Shown in pieces: positions 25,776 to 38,262 of a stretch of DNA of 56,374 bases (position 1 is the first letter of the stretch; each line of letters begins with the position of its first letter). The notes beneath the pieces are model-generated. The model was not told the DNA's origin and did not search any database. It saw only the letters and a program-made list of their open reading frames with translations. Source of the stretch: a candidate division WOR-3 bacterium (lineage in GTDB: Bacteria > Hydrothermota > Hydrothermia > Hydrothermales > JAJRUZ01); the NCBI GenBank assembly GCA_039803925.1, contig JBDRZL010000014.1, positions 1-56,374 of the forward strand. Reading direction: 5' to 3'. The position numbers and the translations under genes are program-made.

Positions 25776-26306
25776 TTACAGGGAAAAGCCCCATTTTAGT
25801 AATATTAAATTAAAGAATGGGTAAGGTGGTGTATTTCCTTTTCCTTTAATAAATGTGCAAAACTTATATGTGATTCCAAGGACAATGGGTGTATTTTGAA
25901 ATTTATGTTGTATATTGAGAGATAATGGTGTAAAAAAGAAGAAATTTTTAATAACTGGAGGATAATATTCTGTGGGAAATTTATATATGAAATTGCCTCC
26001 TCCGATAGATAGTTCAATTTTCTCATTAAAAAATTTTTTTGAAATTTCAAAAAGAATAATATATTCAAAACTCCAGAATGAAGTAAGAGTGAAAGTATCT
26101 TTTATGGTTGTATCTCTTATTACTTTACCTTTAACTTTTGAGGATGTTTCAAAAAATCTTGCCATAATTGAGCTTCCTATATAAAATTTTTTGACAGGAA
26201 ATTCAAAACCGATTCCCCAGAAAGGTGAATTGGCATATAGGTTTGGGGAATATATAGAGTATTCATTCCAGAAGTTTATAGAAAGAAATAAATATATAAT
26301 AAACAT
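25776..26306 (-). CDS. Exported protein, paralogue of the previous gene, hypothetical
   Basis: The 176-residue protein has the same layout as the gene downstream: a short signal (MFIIYLFLSINFWNEYS), conserved ANSPFWGIGFEFPVKKF at about 26-42, and the FFNEKIELSIGGGNFIYKF strand pair near 91-109, with alternating aromatic strands. It is the first gene of the pair. Its leader contains a near-match to the T-arm-like motif. A structural outer-membrane or surface role is likely; the exact function is unknown. Confidence 0.75.
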   Translation of the reverse strand: MFIIYLFLSINFWNEYSIYSPNLYANSPFWGIGFEFPVKKFYIGSSIMARFFETSSKVKGKVIRDTTIKDTFTLTSFWSFEYIILFEISKKFFNEKIELSIGGGNFIYKFPTEYYPPVIKNFFFFTPLSLNIQHKFQNTPIVLGITYKFCTFIKGKGNTPPYPFFNLILLKWGFSL

Positions 26307-26328
26307 TTTGGGGTTTTTTTAGGGAGGG

Positions 26329-26339
26329 GGAATTGAACT
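26329..26339 (-). promoter_or_regulatory. Near-match leader motif before the exported-protein pair
   Basis: The minus strand reads GGAGTTCAATTCCCCC, differing from GGTTCAANYCC by one base in the core. It lies 22 bases before the ATG at 26306, in the same position as the exact copies. No good -35/-10 pair was found upstream. Confidence 0.4.
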
Positions 26340-26346
26340 CCAAATT

Positions 26347-27878
26347 TTAAGGACTCCAATTCTGGTAAAAATAGGGCTTAATTAAAGCACCACCTACATC
26401 TTCACTTGGAATTTGCCACATTCCAGGCACCCCTCCCTGTGTCCACTCAAAAAGTCCATAAACAAGCACAGCGCCGATAAAATCATCATCATTCCAACCC
26501 CAATCTTCTTCCCACACTTCAATATATACTCCATACCACCGCCATGATTCCGGTCCGTTAAACCTAAAAAGCGATTTGCCCCTCCAATCATATCCCCATA
26601 TTCCCACGCGTTCAGGTGTTTGATACCATCTATTTAGATAGTCCACGCCCGGAAATTTAGTGTATGTCGGTTCCCATACCTGATCCCACACATTATATGT
26701 ATAAATTTCCATTGGCCCCGTTTCGCATCGTTGACTAATATACATACCCCTCATTAAAAGTCTCACAGTATTCTCTTTTATAATAACCTGACTATTATTT
26801 TCCCCTATATTTGAACCATAACCAGTTTCCACTGGAGATTCCTCCACCCGATATTGGTAAATGCTACTTTCAGGAGGTTCTGGTGATACAAAAAGAATGG
26901 GATAATTTGGTAGGTTAAAAAGATCTATATATATTTTTTCTCCTTTAGAATTAAAACCTAATAGTGTATCCCACTCTGTATCATCTTTCAGAGTAGTCCA
27001 ATAAGTAACATAAGGGGAAATTTTAGCAGGATTTTTTATCCAGGTTGAGTAATACAAAGTATCTAAAAATTGAAGTGATACTGTAGGATAATGTTTTACT
27101 AAACCACCTATACACTCTTCTAAATAACCGGAAACTAAAGACATTTTTTTCAGTATTGTTTCCCCTGTCGATGTAACACTCTGAATATAGTCAGAAAAAT
27201 ATAAAGAATGTTCTTTATAAGGCGAAGATGTCATATAATCTGAAAGAATTTAACGATTCTCTTCATTCAGTAAAGCCATTGCAAGCGCTTGTGAAACTGC
27301 TGAAAGTGTGTCCTCAAGTGTAGGTTGGGGAACACGAACTTCACAAGCAATAGGTCTTCCAAAAGGGTCGTATTTACATTGAATTACTTCAATCTTTTGA
27401 AAACTAAAAGGAGAAGAATTTAATAAAGAAACCATAGATGGTTCAATTTCCATAATAGTATCAGGTTGAATAACTCCTAAAAGTACACTTTCAAGAAGAA
27501 GACCGAGTGTTTGTCTAAAAGGACCAGTAACCTTTGATTCTATGAAAGGGATTACATCATTTGTAAGTTTATTCTGAGCAGAATTATAATTTTCTCTTTC
27601 TACCATATTTTTCACGACATCAACTTTATTTATAAAGGCATTTCTTGTTGCCTCAGGATCAAAGTTACCATACCCATTCCTTACCCATCTCAATATTGTA
27701 TTTATGCACATAAGCGAAAATGCACTTCCCTATAAGGATCTCCACTATAGGTTTCTCCTGTAATAAAAGTAAGGTAATGAAATACATAATCTTTTAACAC
27801 CATATTTTGTGGCAGTGAGCTTTTAATTTGAATTTCTGGAAATGTTTTTCTTCTGACAGCTGGAGAATAAAATTAAAC
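26347..27878 (-). pseudogene. Decayed gene for a large protein of unknown function
   Basis: Three consecutive open segments on the minus strand look like one protein cut up. The first is 27878-27702 (PAVRRKTFPEIQIKSSL...EVHFRLCA). After a frame change comes 27711-27250 (INTILRWVRNGYGNFDPEA...MALLNEENR). Then, in the same frame but past one TAA at 27250-27252, comes ILSDYMTSSPYKEH and onward to 26347. The last part is Trp/Tyr-rich, with an acidic EDWGWNDDDFIG loop typical of calcium-binding C2-like strands. The 5' end is cut short at about 27878, 96 bases from the 23S gene. The second segment has helices like small extracellular linkers. The family is not recognised. Confidence 0.6.
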
Positions 27879-27935
27879 TTATTAAAACCTCTATAAAAAA
27901 GTTATAATCTTTTAAATTTATTTTTTTTCATTTCA

Positions 27936-27970
27936 TTCCCATTTCTTCTAATTTTTAAAATTAATGGGAA
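27936..27970. repeat. Inverted repeat just beyond the 23S 3' end
   Basis: TTCCCATT (27936-27943) and AATGGGAA (27963-27970) can pair. On the minus strand this trails the 23S gene and competes with the terminal stem. It may act in 3' processing or as a weak terminator; A-rich sequence, not a T-run, follows. Confidence 0.3.
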
Positions 27971-27974
27971 GGGT

Positions 27975-31015
<3,041 letters not shown>

Positions 31016-31078
31016 CCCTTCCCAACCTAATTTTCAAATAACAGTGTAAAATATCATCCCCAAAATTAGGGTATTATA

Positions 31079-31107
31079 ATTATACAATTTTTTATCCCAT
31101 TTGTCAA
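31079..31107 (-). promoter_or_regulatory. Predicted promoter of the 23S rRNA gene
   Basis: On the minus strand the consensus TTGACA (31102-31107), a 17-base spacer and consensus TATAAT (31079-31084) form a near-perfect promoter. Transcription would start about 55 bases before the 23S gene, which indicates that the 23S gene is transcribed on its own. Confidence 0.75.
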
Positions 31108-31110
31108 GCA

Positions 31111-33600
31111 TCATTCCCTCTTCGCATCAAACCAGTTTCTACCTACCCCCACCTTTACTTCAAGTGGCACTTTTAAATTATAAACTTTTTCCATACAATT
31201 TTTCAATACAATCAAAAAATCATCTACTTTTTCCTCTTTAACCTCAAAAATTAGCTCATCATGCAACTGTAAAACAAGTTTTATATCTTTTGAATTTTTA
31301 ATCACTTCTTTATATATGTTTATCATGGCAAGTTTTATAATATCTGCAGCTGAACCCTGAACAGGAGTATTTACTGCCATTCTTTCACCCTGCTCCCTTA
31401 CTTCCCTCTTTGGATGAAATAATTCAAAAATCTTTCTCTTTCTCCCGAATATTGTCCTCACCTCCCCTTTTTCTGTTGCTTCTCTTATAGTATAATCAAT
31501 CCATTCTTTAACCTTGGGATATGCTCTAAAATAATCCCTTATAACCTCTTCTGCTTCCTCATAAGAAATAGATAGTTCCTTTGATAAACCATAAGGAGAT
31601 AATCCATAAAATATCCCAAAATTAATAGTTTTTGCTTTTCTTCTGTCTTCTTCTGTAATTGAAACTTTACCCAAGATATTCTTGGCAGTTTCAGCATGAA
31701 TATCTCTTCCTTTTATAAACGCTTCTATCATATTTTCATCACCGGAAAGATGAGCAAGAATCCTGAGCTCTATCTGTGAATAATCAGCTACAACAATCTT
31801 AAAACCTTGAGGAGCAATAAATGCCCTTCTTATATTTCTTCCTATCTCTGACCTTATAGGTATTGTCTGAAGATTTGGATTTACGCAAGTTATTCTACCT
31901 GTCTGTGTTCCTATCTGTTTAAAAGTAGCATATATTCTACCTGTCTCAGGGTCTATAAGTGATTTCAAAGGTGTTACGTAAGTTGATAAAATCTTAAATA
32001 ATTCACGATATTCAAGTATTTTTCTGGGAACAATATGTTCCTTTGCAAGTTCTTGCAAAACAGCTTGGTCTGTTGAATACCCTGTTTTTGTTCTCTTTTT
32101 GGGCTTTAATTTAAGTTTTTCAAATAAAATTTTTCTTAGCTTAAAAGGTGAATTTAAATTGAATCTTGTTCCACAGATACTGAATATTTCCTCCTGAATA
32201 AGTTTTAATTTTCTAAGAATATCAAACTCAAGATCTGTAAATATTTTTCTATCAATTAAAACACCCGAAAGTTCCATCTCTGCCAACACTCTTGTTAAAG
32301 GATTTTCAATTTTAAAATAAACCCCATCAAGTTCCTCCCTGAAAATCTCTTCCATTAATTTTGGAATTATCCTCTTTATCACATAAAGAATTTCAACTTC
32401 CCTTTTTGAAGGTAAATCTGATAATCTTTTACCAAGAAATTCAAGAGTAATGGTTTCTTCATCTGGATCGGGTTTTTCAGGATACATAAGTTGATAGATT
32501 ATTATTGGATCATAAACCTTTGCCCTCACATCAATTCCTTTTTTTAAAGTTCTCTTATAAAACTTTTTTGCATCAGGAACAAAAATCTCATTATTTTCAT
32601 TAATTACAATATCCTTAAAATCTTCATCTTTTATTTTAAAAGCCTCTTCATAAAATCCCACTATATATCCATCTCTCAAATGCACTGCAATTGGGAACCT
32701 ATTAACTTTTTCATAATCTTCCTTTAATTTTATATCAGGTAAATAGGTAGAAAATTTTTTCATCAGAGTTCTGAACTCAAACATTCGGAAAATTTCAAAT
32801 AATTTTTCTAAATCTGGTTCCTTTACTTTAAGTTCCTCCATATCTAAGTATATAGGTACATCAAGTTCAAGGTTTATAAGTTTTTTATTAACCTCTATTA
32901 TATCCCTGTTATTTTTTATAATTTCTACAACATTTTTATCTGATATTCTCGAAGGTTCTTCTAAAATTTCTTCAAGAGAATATTTTTCAAGAATTTCTTT
33001 AGCTCTTTTTTCACCTATTCCTGGGACACCAGGAATATTATCTATTGAATCCCCTATTAAGCTAAAATAATCTGAAAGTTTTTCCGGGGGAAGTCCATAT
33101 TTCTCCTTAACCCTTTGAGGGTTATAAAGAATCTCTTCTTTTGGTCTTGTATCAAGGACCCAAATATTTTCATTTACTATCTGCAAAATATCCTTATCCG
33201 ATGTCTGAATTAATACTTTAAAACCCTCTCTCTCTGCTTTTTTAGCAATAGTGGCTATAACATCATCTGCTTCATATCCTTCAATTTCAAAAATTTTTAT
33301 TTTTAATGCCTTTCCAAGCTCCTTTATCCATATTAAACTGAAAGTGAGTTCATCCGGTGCTTTTGGTCTTGTTGCCTTATATGCTGAATAAATTTCGTGC
33401 CTCTTTGTTTTTCCCTTTGCATCAAAAACAAGAGCAGCATGAGTGGGTTTATATTCTTCAAGAAGCCTTAAAAAAGAATTTGTAAAAGCAAAAATAGCAG
33501 AAGTATTCTCCCCCTTTGAATTTCTTAATGGATTTTTTTCAAAAGCAAAAAAGGCTCTATAAGCAAGGGATGTCGCATCAACAAGTAAAAGCAGGGACAT
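31111..33600 (-). CDS. polA: DNA polymerase I, without proofreading
   Basis: PolA fills gaps and removes RNA primers. The 829-residue protein (Taq is 832) has the N-terminal 5'-nuclease (LLLVDATSLAYRAFFAF, ASDKDILQI-like QTSDKDILQI, GIGEKRAKEIL). A middle exonuclease-like domain has lost the DxE metal ligands (IAVHLRDGYIVGFY). A family A polymerase core follows: VVADYSQIELRILAHLSGD, the O-helix KAKTINFGIFYGLS with the Phe typical of Taq, and LQLHDELIFEV near the end. So 3'-5' proofreading is probably absent. No Shine-Dalgarno sequence is clear. Confidence 0.96.
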   Translation of the reverse strand: MSLLLLVDATSLAYRAFFAFEKNPLRNSKGENTSAIFAFTNSFLRLLEEYKPTHAALVFDAKGKTKRHEIYSAYKATRPKAPDELTFSLIWIKELGKALKIKIFEIEGYEADDVIATIAKKAEREGFKVLIQTSDKDILQIVNENIWVLDTRPKEEILYNPQRVKEKYGLPPEKLSDYFSLIGDSIDNIPGVPGIGEKRAKEILEKYSLEEILEEPSRISDKNVVEIIKNNRDIIEVNKKLINLELDVPIYLDMEELKVKEPDLEKLFEIFRMFEFRTLMKKFSTYLPDIKLKEDYEKVNRFPIAVHLRDGYIVGFYEEAFKIKDEDFKDIVINENNEIFVPDAKKFYKRTLKKGIDVRAKVYDPIIIYQLMYPEKPDPDEETITLEFLGKRLSDLPSKREVEILYVIKRIIPKLMEEIFREELDGVYFKIENPLTRVLAEMELSGVLIDRKIFTDLEFDILRKLKLIQEEIFSICGTRFNLNSPFKLRKILFEKLKLKPKKRTKTGYSTDQAVLQELAKEHIVPRKILEYRELFKILSTYVTPLKSLIDPETGRIYATFKQIGTQTGRITCVNPNLQTIPIRSEIGRNIRRAFIAPQGFKIVVADYSQIELRILAHLSGDENMIEAFIKGRDIHAETAKNILGKVSITEEDRRKAKTINFGIFYGLSPYGLSKELSISYEEAEEVIRDYFRAYPKVKEWIDYTIREATEKGEVRTIFGRKRKIFELFHPKREVREQGERMAVNTPVQGSAADIIKLAMINIYKEVIKNSKDIKLVLQLHDELIFEVKEEKVDDFLIVLKNCMEKVYNLKVPLEVKVGVGRNWFDAKRE

Positions 33601-33670
33601 TCTGAATAAATTATATTAAAAAATTATTGAATTTATCACTTTTAAAGGAAATTTAATAAAAAAAAATTAA

Positions 33671-33745
33671 CGGGGACGACGGGACTTGAACCCGCGGCCT
33701 CCGGCTCGACAGGCCGGCGTTCTAGCCAAGCTGAACTACGTCCCC
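33671..33745 (-). tRNA. tRNA-Asp (GUC)
   Basis: The cloverleaf is GGGGACG acceptor, D-arm around TAGTTCAGC, anticodon stem CCGGC/GCCGG with loop CTGTCGA giving GTC, and T-arm CGGGTTCAAGTCCCG. The discriminator is G, as for Asp. The CCA end is not encoded. It lies between sufD and polA, and TTAAC/GTTAA flanks extend the acceptor pairing beyond the mature ends. Confidence 0.95.
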
Positions 33746-33755
33746 GTTAATATTA

Positions 33756-33785
33756 ATTATATATTCAAAACTAAATATTTTTCAA
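33756..33785 (-). promoter_or_regulatory. Predicted promoter of tRNA-Asp
   Basis: On the minus strand TTGAAA (33780-33785), an 18-base spacer and TATAAT (33756-33761) lie just upstream of the tRNA, in the gap after sufD. Confidence 0.5.
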
Positions 33786-33795
33786 TATTTTAATT

Positions 33796-34911
33796 TTATA
33801 CTTTTATCAAAGATAAATAGTCTTTTACCCTTTCTTTAAAACCTTCTTCCGCACCATCTAAATTGGAAAGTAAATAAGATTCAACATACATCCTTACAGC
33901 TTCTTCCCTACTTAATCCCCTGGAAATCATATAAAAAAGTTTCTCCTCAGAAAGAGGACCAGAATTTACTGAATGAGTGCATCTTAAATCATTTGAAAGA
34001 ATTTCAAGAGAAGGAACAGGAAGAAAACTTGCACTACTTGAAAGCAAAAGGGCATCACCCTCAACAAAAGCATTTATTTTCTTTAAATTTTCCTCAACCC
34101 TTGCAAGACCATAAAAACAAACAGTGGATTCATCAAACAAAATACCCCTTGAATATTCTTCACCACTTGTATAACTTTTCCTAAATATAAGGTCATTCCT
34201 TAAACTTAAAAAATTTTTCTTTTCCCCTACAAAAACATCCTTAACAAGGGCTTTCGCACCTTCACCTTCAACAAAAATATACTTATCAACCTTTGAATAA
34301 GGATTTCTGAAATAAGCAGAAAATATTTCTGTTTCAGAATCCCTTCCCAGAAACAAAAATAAAGAATTAAAAAGGTAGGAAATATTAGAATTATGAAAAT
34401 TATATAATTTTAACTTTGAAGAATCATCAAGAAGAAAAATAAAAAGATTATGTGAAAAAAAGTTCCCTTCATTTTCCTGATTAATTTTAAGTTCTAAATA
34501 AGAGGAATTAAGTTTAAAAATATAAGTCTGAAAACTGTAAGTAGAATTTAAAGGAGAAACTGAACTTAAATCAAATTTTTTTTCTCTATTATTTAATTCA
34601 AGAAAAAAACCTCCTGTGGGAAAAATAAAATGAGTGGCAATCAGTCTATCCTTTTTCAATTCAAAAACCTTTAAAAAGAGATCATAAGCAACTTTATTAT
34701 CAAGAAAATCGGGAAATAGAAGAATACCATCTAAATCTGATAATTCGTCTCTTATAAGAATATCTTCTTTTACTTTTAAATAATCTCCAAAAGGAATATT
34801 TCTTAAATCTGTATACCTCTCACTTGGAAGAGGAAGATCCTTTAAACTACTAAAGACCTCTTCCCTTTTCTTTAAATATTCAAAGTTTTTAATTTTTATT
34901 TCTGTTAACAT
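33796..34911 (-). CDS. sufD: SufD-type Fe-S assembly scaffold
   Basis: This is the third gene of sufB-sufC-sufD. The 371-residue protein has the family's late beta-helix repeat region and the diagnostic C-terminal segment DLRCTHSVNSGPLSEEKLFYMISRGLSREEAVRMYVESYL, near residues 312-351 (here quoted in part: CTHSVNSGPLSEEKLFY, SRGLSREEA). SufD works with SufB and SufC to build Fe-S clusters in the cytoplasm. The N-terminal part is poorly conserved and Phe/Lys-rich. It is shorter than E. coli SufD (423). No sufS, sufU or sufE gene is near. Confidence 0.85.
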   Translation of the reverse strand: MLTEIKIKNFEYLKKREEVFSSLKDLPLPSERYTDLRNIPFGDYLKVKEDILIRDELSDLDGILLFPDFLDNKVAYDLFLKVFELKKDRLIATHFIFPTGGFFLELNNREKKFDLSSVSPLNSTYSFQTYIFKLNSSYLELKINQENEGNFFSHNLFIFLLDDSSKLKLYNFHNSNISYLFNSLFLFLGRDSETEIFSAYFRNPYSKVDKYIFVEGEGAKALVKDVFVGEKKNFLSLRNDLIFRKSYTSGEEYSRGILFDESTVCFYGLARVEENLKKINAFVEGDALLLSSSASFLPVPSLEILSNDLRCTHSVNSGPLSEEKLFYMISRGLSREEAVRMYVESYLLSNLDGAEEGFKERVKDYLSLIKV

Positions 34912-34941
34912 AGAATTTACCTTATTTTAGAATTTTAAATT

Positions 34942-35706
34942 TTAAATATTAGAATTCTCAAAAACTTTGTATCCAGTTTTCTCAACCTCCTGAACAATCT
35001 CAAATCCACCTTCTTTTACAATTTTCCCATTTACCATTACATAAACCTTATCAGGTTTTACATAATTTAAAATCCTCTGATAATGGGTAATAAGTAAAGC
35101 GCCAAAATCAGGTGATCTCATCAAATCAATAGCCTTTGCCACAATACGAATTGAATCAATGTCAAGACCTGAATCAACCTCATCAAGAACTGCAAATTCT
35201 GGTTTTAAAAGAAGCATCTGTAAAACCTCAGCCCTCTTCTTTTCACCTCCTGAAAAACCAACATTCAAATCCCTTTCAGCAAAATTATCATCAAAACCCA
35301 GAAGTTCCAGTTTCTTTTTTAATTCCTTTTTATATTCCAGAAAATTCCTTGGGTAAGACTCCCCATTTTTCTTTTTCTCTTTAAGAGCAAGAATACTTCT
35401 CCATACGAAATGCTGAAAAGTTATTCCTTTTATTTCATAAGGATACTGAAATCCAAGAAAAAGGCCAAGCGAAGCCCTTTCATCAGCTTTAAGTTCTAAA
35501 ATATTTCTACCCTTAAAAATTATTTCTCCTTTTGTAACCTTATATTTGGGATGACCCATAAGAACAAACCCAAGGGTTGTCTTACCAGAACCGTTTGGTC
35601 CCATTATCGCATGAATTTTTCCCTTTTCAAGAAAAAGATTTAAACCTTTTAAAATTTCTTTATCTTCAACAGATACATGAAGATCTTTTATTAAAATACC
35701 TTCCAT
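34942..35706 (-). CDS. sufC: SufC Fe-S assembly ATPase
   Basis: This is the ABC-type ATPase of the SufBCD complex. I start it at ATG 35706 (MEGILIKDLHV), where GGAGG stands at the right distance, and not at the longer ORF start at 35745; the product has 254 residues. The Walker A is GPNGSGKTT near 36-44. The signature LNVGFSGGEKKRAEVLQ lies near 146-162 and Walker B FAVLDEVDSGLD near 170-181. A downstream His (LLITHYQRIL) is the switch residue. It lies 13 bases after sufB and 30 bases before sufD. Confidence 0.95.
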   Translation of the reverse strand: MEGILIKDLHVSVEDKEILKGLNLFLEKGKIHAIMGPNGSGKTTLGFVLMGHPKYKVTKGEIIFKGRNILELKADERASLGLFLGFQYPYEIKGITFQHFVWRSILALKEKKKNGESYPRNFLEYKKELKKKLELLGFDDNFAERDLNVGFSGGEKKRAEVLQMLLLKPEFAVLDEVDSGLDIDSIRIVAKAIDLMRSPDFGALLITHYQRILNYVKPDKVYVMVNGKIVKEGGFEIVQEVEKTGYKVFENSNI

Positions 35707-35719
35707 TTTTGCCTCCTTT

Positions 35720-37123
35720 TTAACCAATTGAACCTTCCATTTCAAGTTGAATCAATCTATTTAATTCAACCGCATACTCCATGGGAAGCTCTTTTGTAAG
35801 GGGTTCAATAAAACCAAGAACAATTAGGGCAAGGGCTTCTGACTCCGGAATACCCCTTGAAGTTAAATAAAAAATCTCTTCCTCAGATATTCTACCAATA
35901 CTTGCCTCATGACCCAAATCAACCTCTTCCTCCTTAATCTCCATATAAGGATAAGTATCAGACCTTGATTTTTCATCAAGAATCAAAGCATCACAATTTA
36001 CATTTGACCTTACTCCCTTTGCTCCTTTTATAATTCTTACAAGCCCCCTATAGGTTGTCCTTCCACCGTCTTTGCTTACACTTTTTGAAATAATCCTGCT
36101 TGAAGTATAAGGCGCAAGATGAATTGCCTTTGCTCCTGTATCCTGATGCTGACCTTTTCCTGCATATGCTACTGAAATTATTTCAGCTCTTGCTCCTTTT
36201 TCCTTCATTATAACACATGGATACTTCATTGTAACCCTTGAACCCATATTACCATCAACCCATTCTACAACTGCATCCTGATAAGCAATAGCTCTTTTTG
36301 TAACAAGATTGTAAATATTGTTAGCCCAGTTTTGAATTGTGGTATACCTGACCCTTGAACCCTTTTTTGCTATAATTTCAACAACAGCAGCATGCAATGA
36401 ATAAGAAGAATACATAGGCGCAGTGCAACCTTCAATATAATGGACAAAGGAACCTTCATCAGCAATAATTAGAGTCCTTTCAAATTGACCCATGCTTGCA
36501 GCATTAATCCTAAAATATGCCTGCAAAGGAAATTCAACATGAACACCAGGTGGAACATAAATAAAACTTCCACCACTCCAGACTGCTGAATTGAGTGCAG
36601 CAAACTTATTATCAGTTGGGGGAACAACTTTACCAAAATACTCTTTAAAAAATTCAGGATACTTTTTTAGAGCAGTATCTGTATCAAGAAAAATAACACC
36701 CTTTTTTTCAAGATCTTTTCTTATGTTATGATAAACAACTTCAGAATCATACTGCGCTCCAACTCCTGCAAGAAACTTTCTCTCTGCCTCAGGAATTCCA
36801 AGTTTTTCAAAGGTATTCTTTATGTATTCAGGAACATCCTCCCAGGAAGTACCCTTTCTATCAGTCGGCCTCACATAATAAGATATTTCATCAAAGTTAA
36901 TACCTTTTAGATCTGCACCCCATAAGGGCATTGGCTTTTTTAAAAAAATTTCAAAAGATCTTAACCTGAATTCTCTCATCCAATCAGGCTCACCTTTTAT
37001 AGAACTTATATCCTCTACAACTTTCTTGGTTAATCCCTTGGGTGCAGTATAAAGATAATCAACTTCATCTCTAAAATCATACTTCTTTAAATCTATAGTT
37101 AAAACATCTTTTAAATTTTCCAT
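35720..37123 (-). CDS. sufB: SufB Fe-S assembly scaffold
   Basis: This is the core scaffold on which SufBCD builds [Fe-S] clusters. The 467 residues match SufB, with diagnostic segments: [14 protein letters not shown] near 121-134, [19 protein letters not shown] near 184-202, [19 protein letters not shown] near 231-249, and the [15 protein letters not shown] stretch near 344-358. The C-terminus has [19 protein letters not shown]. It is the first suf gene here and has a clear promoter and an AAGGAGG ribosome binding site. Confidence 0.96.
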   Translation of the reverse strand: MENLKDVLTIDLKKYDFRDEVDYLYTAPKGLTKKVVEDISSIKGEPDWMREFRLRSFEIFLKKPMPLWGADLKGINFDEISYYVRPTDRKGTSWEDVPEYIKNTFEKLGIPEAERKFLAGVGAQYDSEVVYHNIRKDLEKKGVIFLDTDTALKKYPEFFKEYFGKVVPPTDNKFAALNSAVWSGGSFIYVPPGVHVEFPLQAYFRINAASMGQFERTLIIADEGSFVHYIEGCTAPMYSSYSLHAAVVEIIAKKGSRVRYTTIQNWANNIYNLVTKRAIAYQDAVVEWVDGNMGSRVTMKYPCVIMKEKGARAEIISVAYAGKGQHQDTGAKAIHLAPYTSSRIISKSVSKDGGRTTYRGLVRIIKGAKGVRSNVNCDALILDEKSRSDTYPYMEIKEEEVDLGHEASIGRISEEEIFYLTSRGIPESEALALIVLGFIEPLTKELPMEYAVELNRLIQLEMEGSIG

Positions 37124-37147
37124 TTTGTTTCCTCCTTGTATAAATAA

Positions 37148-37176
37148 AATATACAGTTAAATTTAAAATTATTCAA
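37148..37176 (-). promoter_or_regulatory. Predicted promoter of sufBCD
   Basis: On the minus strand TTGAAT (37171-37176), 17 bases, TATATT (37148-37153), just after the TPR gene ends. The leader is only about 18 bases and has no leader motif or obvious regulator site. Confidence 0.5.
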
Positions 37177-37179
37177 GAT

Positions 37180-38262
37180 TTAAACCTTTTCAAAATTTTT
37201 TGCTAAAACTGCTAAGGAACGAAAGTAAAAAGGATATTTTTTATCATTAATAACTTCTATATATTTTTCAGCCTTTTTAAAATTTTTGAATTCTATCAGA
37301 GTAAGAATCTTTAAAAGAAGATATAAACCCTTTTCCTCATAACTTGAATTTTCAAGTTCTTTTTCAGCTAAATCATAAAGTTCTTCTGCTTCATTTTTAT
37401 CCCCGTAAAATCCCTTTATGTAAGCAAGCCATGAAAGAGCAAGACCTCTTAAAGTTTTCTCCTCAAAAGGTAAGTAATTTAAAATTCTCCATGACCTTCT
37501 CTCCACTTTTTTAAATTCCTCCGCATCCACTGAAAGAGGATTTGAAAGTTTTAATCTCACTTCTATGGAAAGTCTCGGTGCTCTTAAATTTAAAAGGGTT
37601 TCCTCAAGAATTTTTTCAAGTTCTATTGTCTCATCTTTTTTTCCTTCTTCAAACAAAAGAAGTGCCTTTTCAAATAAAACATAAGCATAAAGAAGTTTTG
37701 ACCTTTCTGTGTATTCTCTAAATAAAATTTTAAGCATATCATTTGCTCTTGTCCATTCACCCCTTATCCTTGCAATCTTTGCTCTCCATAATGTTGCCCA
37801 GCCTTCCTCTTCAATTAAACTTGTCCCCCTGAAACTGATCTCACTTTCTGTAAAATGTCTCTCAGCCCTATCATAATCACCTTCTATAAACAATATTTTA
37901 CCAAGAGAAAAATTGATCTTCCCCCTTTCCTCATCTGTTAAACCTTTCTGGTTTAATACTTCATTCAATATTTTCTTCGCCTTTTCAAACTGGCCTTTTT
38001 CCCTATATAACCTTGCCTTAAGCCTTTTAATAGAATTCAAAATTGAAACACTACCATCTCTCTCTATTATTTTTTCACACTCTTTAAGAATTTTTTCTGC
38101 TTTATTATAGTCCTTCAAATCAAGAAGAACACTTATATAATCAGGATAAATCTCAATATATTCACCCCTTGTAAGTTCAATAATTCTCTCAAGAATATCT
38201 TTTGTCTCTCTTAAAAGACCCTTTTTGTAAGCCCTTTTTGCCTCTTTTATAAGTCCTTCCAT
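37180..38262 (-). CDS. TPR-repeat protein, hypothetical
   Basis: The 360-residue helical protein contains about six tetratricopeptide-like repeats (for example YISVLLDLKDYNKAEKILKEC and INFSLGKILFIEGDYDRAERHF), with helix pairs through most of its length. TPR proteins serve as scaffolds for protein contacts; no partner is indicated. No signal peptide is evident, so it is likely cytoplasmic. Its first 16 bases overlap the end of miaA, so it belongs to the mutL-miaA operon. Confidence 0.85.
   Translation of the reverse strand: MEGLIKEAKRAYKKGLLRETKDILERIIELTRGEYIEIYPDYISVLLDLKDYNKAEKILKECEKIIERDGSVSILNSIKRLKARLYREKGQFEKAKKILNEVLNQKGLTDEERGKINFSLGKILFIEGDYDRAERHFTESEISFRGTSLIEEEGWATLWRAKIARIRGEWTRANDMLKILFREYTERSKLLYAYVLFEKALLLFEEGKKDETIELEKILEETLLNLRAPRLSIEVRLKLSNPLSVDAEEFKKVERRSWRILNYLPFEEKTLRGLALSWLAYIKGFYGDKNEAEELYDLAEKELENSSYEEKGLYLLLKILTLIEFKNFKKAEKYIEVINDKKYPFYFRSLAVLAKNFEKV

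Noticed and set aside
27700-27966. 5S rRNA after the 23S gene
   Set aside because: The stretch is AT-rich and contains remnants of a protein gene; no 5S-like sequence is present.
35720-35735. GGTTCAATTGG on the minus strand near the sufB-sufC junction
   Set aside because: It encodes the last residues of SufB (GSIG region), and its 3' half does not match the motif.
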